From: Clostridia bacterium
GTDB taxonomy: Bacteria; Bacillota; Clostridia; Oscillospirales; Acutalibacteraceae
DNA: 7,546 nt
Reading direction: 5' to 3'
NCBI GenBank assembly: GCA_024404125.1
Contig: JAKSQL010000048.1
Span: forward strand, 1 to 7,546
The notes beneath the pieces were generated by a model. The model saw only the letters and a program-made list of their open reading frames with translations. It made no database searches and had not been told where the DNA came from. Shown here one piece after another: positions 5,915 through 7,546 of this stretch. How positions within the stretch are numbered: the stretch's first letter is position 1; each line of letters opens with the position of its first letter. The position numbers and the translations under genes were made by a program.

Positions 5915-6769
5915 TCATCTTCCAAGTGATAAATAATAGTCTTTCATTGCCTTTGCGTCTATACCCTGCGTTCCTGCAGATTCGCATATAAATCTTGTGT
6001 TGCAACCGTATTTTACGCAATGTTCCATAACCGGCTCAAAATCGGGGCCGTAAAGTGTATCCTCAAAGGTAAGGTGACGTTTTTCGCCGCCCGTTGTATA
6101 CTCTATTTTTGAGAAATGCGAATGGAAATTTTTAAGCCGCTCTTCACCAAGTTCGTTTTTTATTTCGGTGAATACCGTTTCGTAATCGGCTTTTGTTTTA
6201 AAGTAGCCTAAATCTCTCGCGTTTAAGTGACCGAAATCTATGCAGGGAATAATACTTTCGTCTATCTTGCAAAGTTCAATTACCTCTTTTAATGTGCCGA
6301 GTTGATTTACCTTACCCATAGTTTCGGGGCATATATGAATATCCGAAAGATTTTCTTTTTTTAGTGCTTCCAACGATTTTTTCATAGTATCGCTTGCAAG
6401 TATTAGCGCATCCTGCCTTGAAATTTTACCGCAAGAGCCGGTGTGTACCACTATTCTGTCTCCGCCCATATTCTTTACCGCTTTTGCCGACTGCAAAATG
6501 TAGTTTACGGAATTAAGCCGTTTTTCTTCTTCAAGCGAGGACATTGATATATAGTAAGGCGCGTGTAAAGAAAGCGTAATGCCCTTTTCTTTTGAAAGCA
6601 AGCCGAACTGCTTGGCTTTTTCTTCGCCTACGTTTACCCCTCTGCCGCACTGATATTCAAACGTGTCAAGACCTATTTTACTTACGTATTCGGGTATATC
6701 GAGAGTGCTTTTGTATCCGAGCAAAGAAAATTCTTCGGGTGTGCCCGCAGGGCCGAATAAACAAGACAT
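5915..6769 (-). CDS. Endonuclease IV-like TIM-barrel protein (AP endonuclease family 2)
   Basis: This 284-residue protein has the fold and most metal ligands of endonuclease IV (Nfo), which cuts DNA 5' to abasic sites using three zinc ions. Candidate ligands in order are His69 (LSLHAPYY), His109 (IVVHTGS), Glu149 (CPETMGK), Asp178 and His181 (CIDFGHLNARD), His216 or His218 (FHSHFSK), His232 (EKRHLTF) and Glu263 (FICESAG). Two motifs depart from the classical enzyme. The usual HLNDSK reads HSHFSK, and the Asp of the DRH motif aligns with Lys230. It is therefore a divergent subfamily; DNA repair is likely but a sugar-related TIM-barrel role is possible. The ATG has AAGGAG seven bases upstream, formed by the final codons of the HAD gene, with a 4-nt intergenic gap. 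The next gene starts 4 nt after its stop. There is no signal peptide, so it is cytoplasmic. Confidence 0.85.
   Translation of the reverse strand: MSCLFGPAGTPEEFSLLGYKSTLDIPEYVSKIGLDTFEYQCGRGVNVGEEKAKQFGLLSKEKGITLSLHAPYYISMSSLEEEKRLNSVNYILQSAKAVKNMGGDRIVVHTGSCGKISRQDALILASDTMKKSLEALKKENLSDIHICPETMGKVNQLGTLKEVIELCKIDESIIPCIDFGHLNARDLGYFKTKADYETVFTEIKNELGEERLKNFHSHFSKIEYTTGGEKRHLTFEDTLYGPDFEPVMEHCVKYGCNTRFICESAGTQGIDAKAMKDYYLSLGR
5919..5923 (-). promoter_or_regulatory. Ribosome binding site deciding the transpeptidase start
   Basis: GGAAG on the minus strand lies eight bases before the ATG at 5910-5908, inside the last codons of the upstream gene. The TTG at 5925 overlaps this site and has no ribosome site of its own, so the ATG is preferred. 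Confidence 0.65.
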
Positions 6770-6773
6770 ACCG

Positions 6774-7274
6774 TCACTCCTTAAAATCTTTTATCGCATA
6801 TATTTTATAAACTGCTTTTTCAAGCATACGTTTAAACCTAAATCTTAACGATTTTTCCGGCTTTATTGGGGTTAAAAGTATTCGCTTTACACCCACTATG
6901 CCACCGCCTAAAGTATCGGTGAATATCTGGTCGCCCACTATCGCGGTTTCTTTTCTTTTAAGCCCCAATAATTTAACGCCCCTTAAAAAGCCGAAAGGTA
7001 ACGGTTTTAAGCCGAGACTTATATATTTAAGCTTTATTTTTTCGGCAAACGGTTTTACCCTTTTTTCTTTCGAGTTTGAAAGCACCGCAAGTTTTATTCC
7101 GCTGTTTTGCATATACGAAAGCCATTTTTCAAGACCGTCGGTCAAAACCTCGCCGTGATGTGTGGACATTGTGTTATCAACGTCTAAAAGCAGCCCTTTA
7201 TCTCCGTATTTTTTAAGTATTTTGGGGGTTATATCGGTTATTCTTTTGAGTTTAATATCGGGTTTTAAAAGCAT
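6774..7274 (-). CDS. YqeG-family HAD IIIA phosphatase
   Basis: This small cytoplasmic HAD-superfamily hydrolase has 166 residues, close to the usual YqeG length. Motif I is LLLDVDNT, with nucleophile Asp31 and acid/base Asp33. Motif II is LSNS (Ser66). Lys90 in LGLKPLPFGF supplies the motif III lysine. Motif IV is IVGDQIFTD, with metal ligands Asp115 and Asp120. All catalytic positions are intact, so it should be an Mg-dependent phosphatase. The substrate of YqeG proteins is not firmly known; a phosphatidylglycerophosphate phosphatase role has been assigned to related plant and cyanobacterial proteins. The C-terminus (from about residue 135) is strongly basic. The ATG has AAAGGA seven bases upstream, right after a terminator that follows rpsU. 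The stop region supplies the ribosome site for the TIM-barrel gene, so the two are coupled. Confidence 0.93.
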   Translation of the reverse strand: MLLKPDIKLKRITDITPKILKKYGDKGLLLDVDNTMSTHHGEVLTDGLEKWLSYMQNSGIKLAVLSNSKEKRVKPFAEKIKLKYISLGLKPLPFGFLRGVKLLGLKRKETAIVGDQIFTDTLGGGIVGVKRILLTPIKPEKSLRFRFKRMLEKAVYKIYAIKDFKE

Positions 7275-7291
7275 AATACTTTCCTTTCAAT

Positions 7292-7322
7292 AAAAAAAGG
7301 CGAATGCTCAAACGCACCGCCT
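7292..7322 (-). terminator. Intrinsic terminator between rpsU and the yqeG-like gene
   Basis: On the minus strand the stem AGGCG/CGCCT (7322-7318 with 7302-7298) plus inner TGC/GCA pairs and a six-base loop is followed by seven Ts (complement of 7292-7298). It lies about 20 bp past the rpsU stop and only 17 bp before the next ATG. Genes downstream would depend on readthrough, or on a promoter I cannot see within rpsU. The internal mismatch suggests it may be partial. Confidence 0.8.
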
Positions 7323-7342
7323 AATTCCTTAAATTCCCAAAA

Positions 7343-7519
7343 TCAGCGGAACTTTCTCTTGCGAGCAGCCTCCGACTTCTTTTTGCGCTTTACAGAGGGC
7401 TTTTCATAATGCTCTCTTTTGCGAACTTCCTGTATAACGCCATCTTTTGCAGTTTGTCTCTTGAAACGGCGCAAAGCATTATCAAGTGATTCGTTCTCTT
7501 TTAATCTTACCTGACTCAT
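7343..7519 (-). CDS. rpsU: 30S ribosomal protein S21
   Basis: This 58-residue small-subunit protein sits near the anti-Shine-Dalgarno end of 16S rRNA and helps translation initiation. Read directly on the minus strand, the product begins MSQVRLKENESLDNALRRFK and continues through VRKREHYEKPSVKRKKKSE to a Lys/Arg-rich end, AARKRKFR. This is the complete S21 pattern at the family's normal length of 57-60 residues for Bacillota. The ATG has a strong AGGGAGGG seven bases upstream. The promoter lies outside the window. A terminator follows about 20 bp after the stop, so S21 is probably made at a higher level than the genes beyond it. Confidence 0.97.
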   Translation of the reverse strand: MSQVRLKENESLDNALRRFKRQTAKDGVIQEVRKREHYEKPSVKRKKKSEAARKRKFR

Positions 7520-7526
7520 TTACATT

Positions 7527-7534
7527 CCCTCCCT
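7527..7534 (-). promoter_or_regulatory. Strong ribosome binding site of rpsU
   Basis: AGGGAGGG on the minus strand is spaced seven bases from the ATG at 7519. It is among the strongest sites in the window, as expected for a ribosomal protein gene. An ATG directly followed by TAA (7525-7520) lies between site and start, and is probably without meaning. Confidence 0.8.
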
Positions 7535-7546
7535 TTGCAAAAATGC

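Noticed and set aside
5911..5925. TTG start extending the transpeptidase by five residues
   Set aside because: It overlaps the ribosome site that serves the ATG at 5910 and would overlap the upstream gene's end.
5642..5991. Plus-strand reading frames antisense to the transpeptidase N-terminus
   Set aside because: Their hydrophobic or Lys/Ser-rich products are shadows of the minus-strand gene and lack start signals.
6592..7158. Plus-strand reading frames antisense to the TIM-barrel and HAD genes
   Set aside because: Both sense genes have intact catalytic motifs and coupled ribosome sites; the antisense products have no features.
7520..7525. Minimal ATG-TAA upstream reading frame before rpsU
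   Set aside because: It lies only one or two bases from the ribosome site, too close for initiation, and most likely arises by chance.

Overview
The window looks like ordinary chromosome from a low-to-moderate GC Gram-positive anaerobe of the Bacillota, most likely Clostridia (Oscillospiraceae/Ruminococcaceae-like). The grounds are strong AGGAGG-type ribosome sites, near-consensus sigma-A promoters with 17-bp spacers, U-tailed hairpin terminators, a YqeG-family HAD phosphatase, a Spo0H/SigH-like sigma factor, a PgcA-type sugar mutase and a short Lys/Arg-tailed ribosomal protein S21. The lineage is an inference; there is no rRNA or other decisive marker. I see no insertion sequence, prophage gene, CRISPR array, tRNA or rRNA.

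Layout from left to right. (1) Positions 1-1648, minus strand: an OmpR/PhoB-type response regulator followed with no gap by its sensor histidine kinase, whose ATPase end is cut off by the window edge. A clear promoter (1711-1739) drives the pair, and a 9-bp direct repeat with a 22-bp period covers its start site. (2) Positions 1771-2907, minus strand: a SigH-like sigma factor, then a small double zinc-ribbon protein with a possibly structured leader, then a terminator. (3) Positions 2853-2973: a compact divergent control region with two back-to-back sigma-A promoters and several inverted repeats. It serves the sigma factor leftwards and pgcA rightwards. (4) Positions 3008-4711, plus strand: pgcA, alone, ending at a bidirectional terminator (4714-4755) shared with the convergent operon. 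(5) Positions 4762-7519, minus strand: rpsU, an internal terminator, then a tightly packed trio of a YqeG-like HAD phosphatase, an endonuclease IV-like TIM barrel and a membrane-anchored Ig-YkuD L,D-transpeptidase. The trio has 4-nt gaps, and ribosome sites lie at the ends of the upstream genes.

The genes do not form one obvious pathway. Themes are envelope and carbohydrate metabolism (PgcA supplying glucose-1-phosphate, L,D-transpeptidase for cell-wall crosslinks), environmental sensing (two-component pair) and growth-phase or stress transcription (SigH-like factor). No gap of more than about 300 bases lacks a gene. Three starts were moved inward from the longest reading frame on ribosome-site evidence: the sigma factor to 2838, pgcA to 3008 and the transpeptidase to 5910. 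rpsU (58 residues) was found by reading the minus strand directly. I did not find an unmistakable new system. The most worthwhile leads are the repeat-rich control regions, the possible RNA leader of the zinc-ribbon gene, and the altered metal-site motif of the endonuclease IV-like protein.
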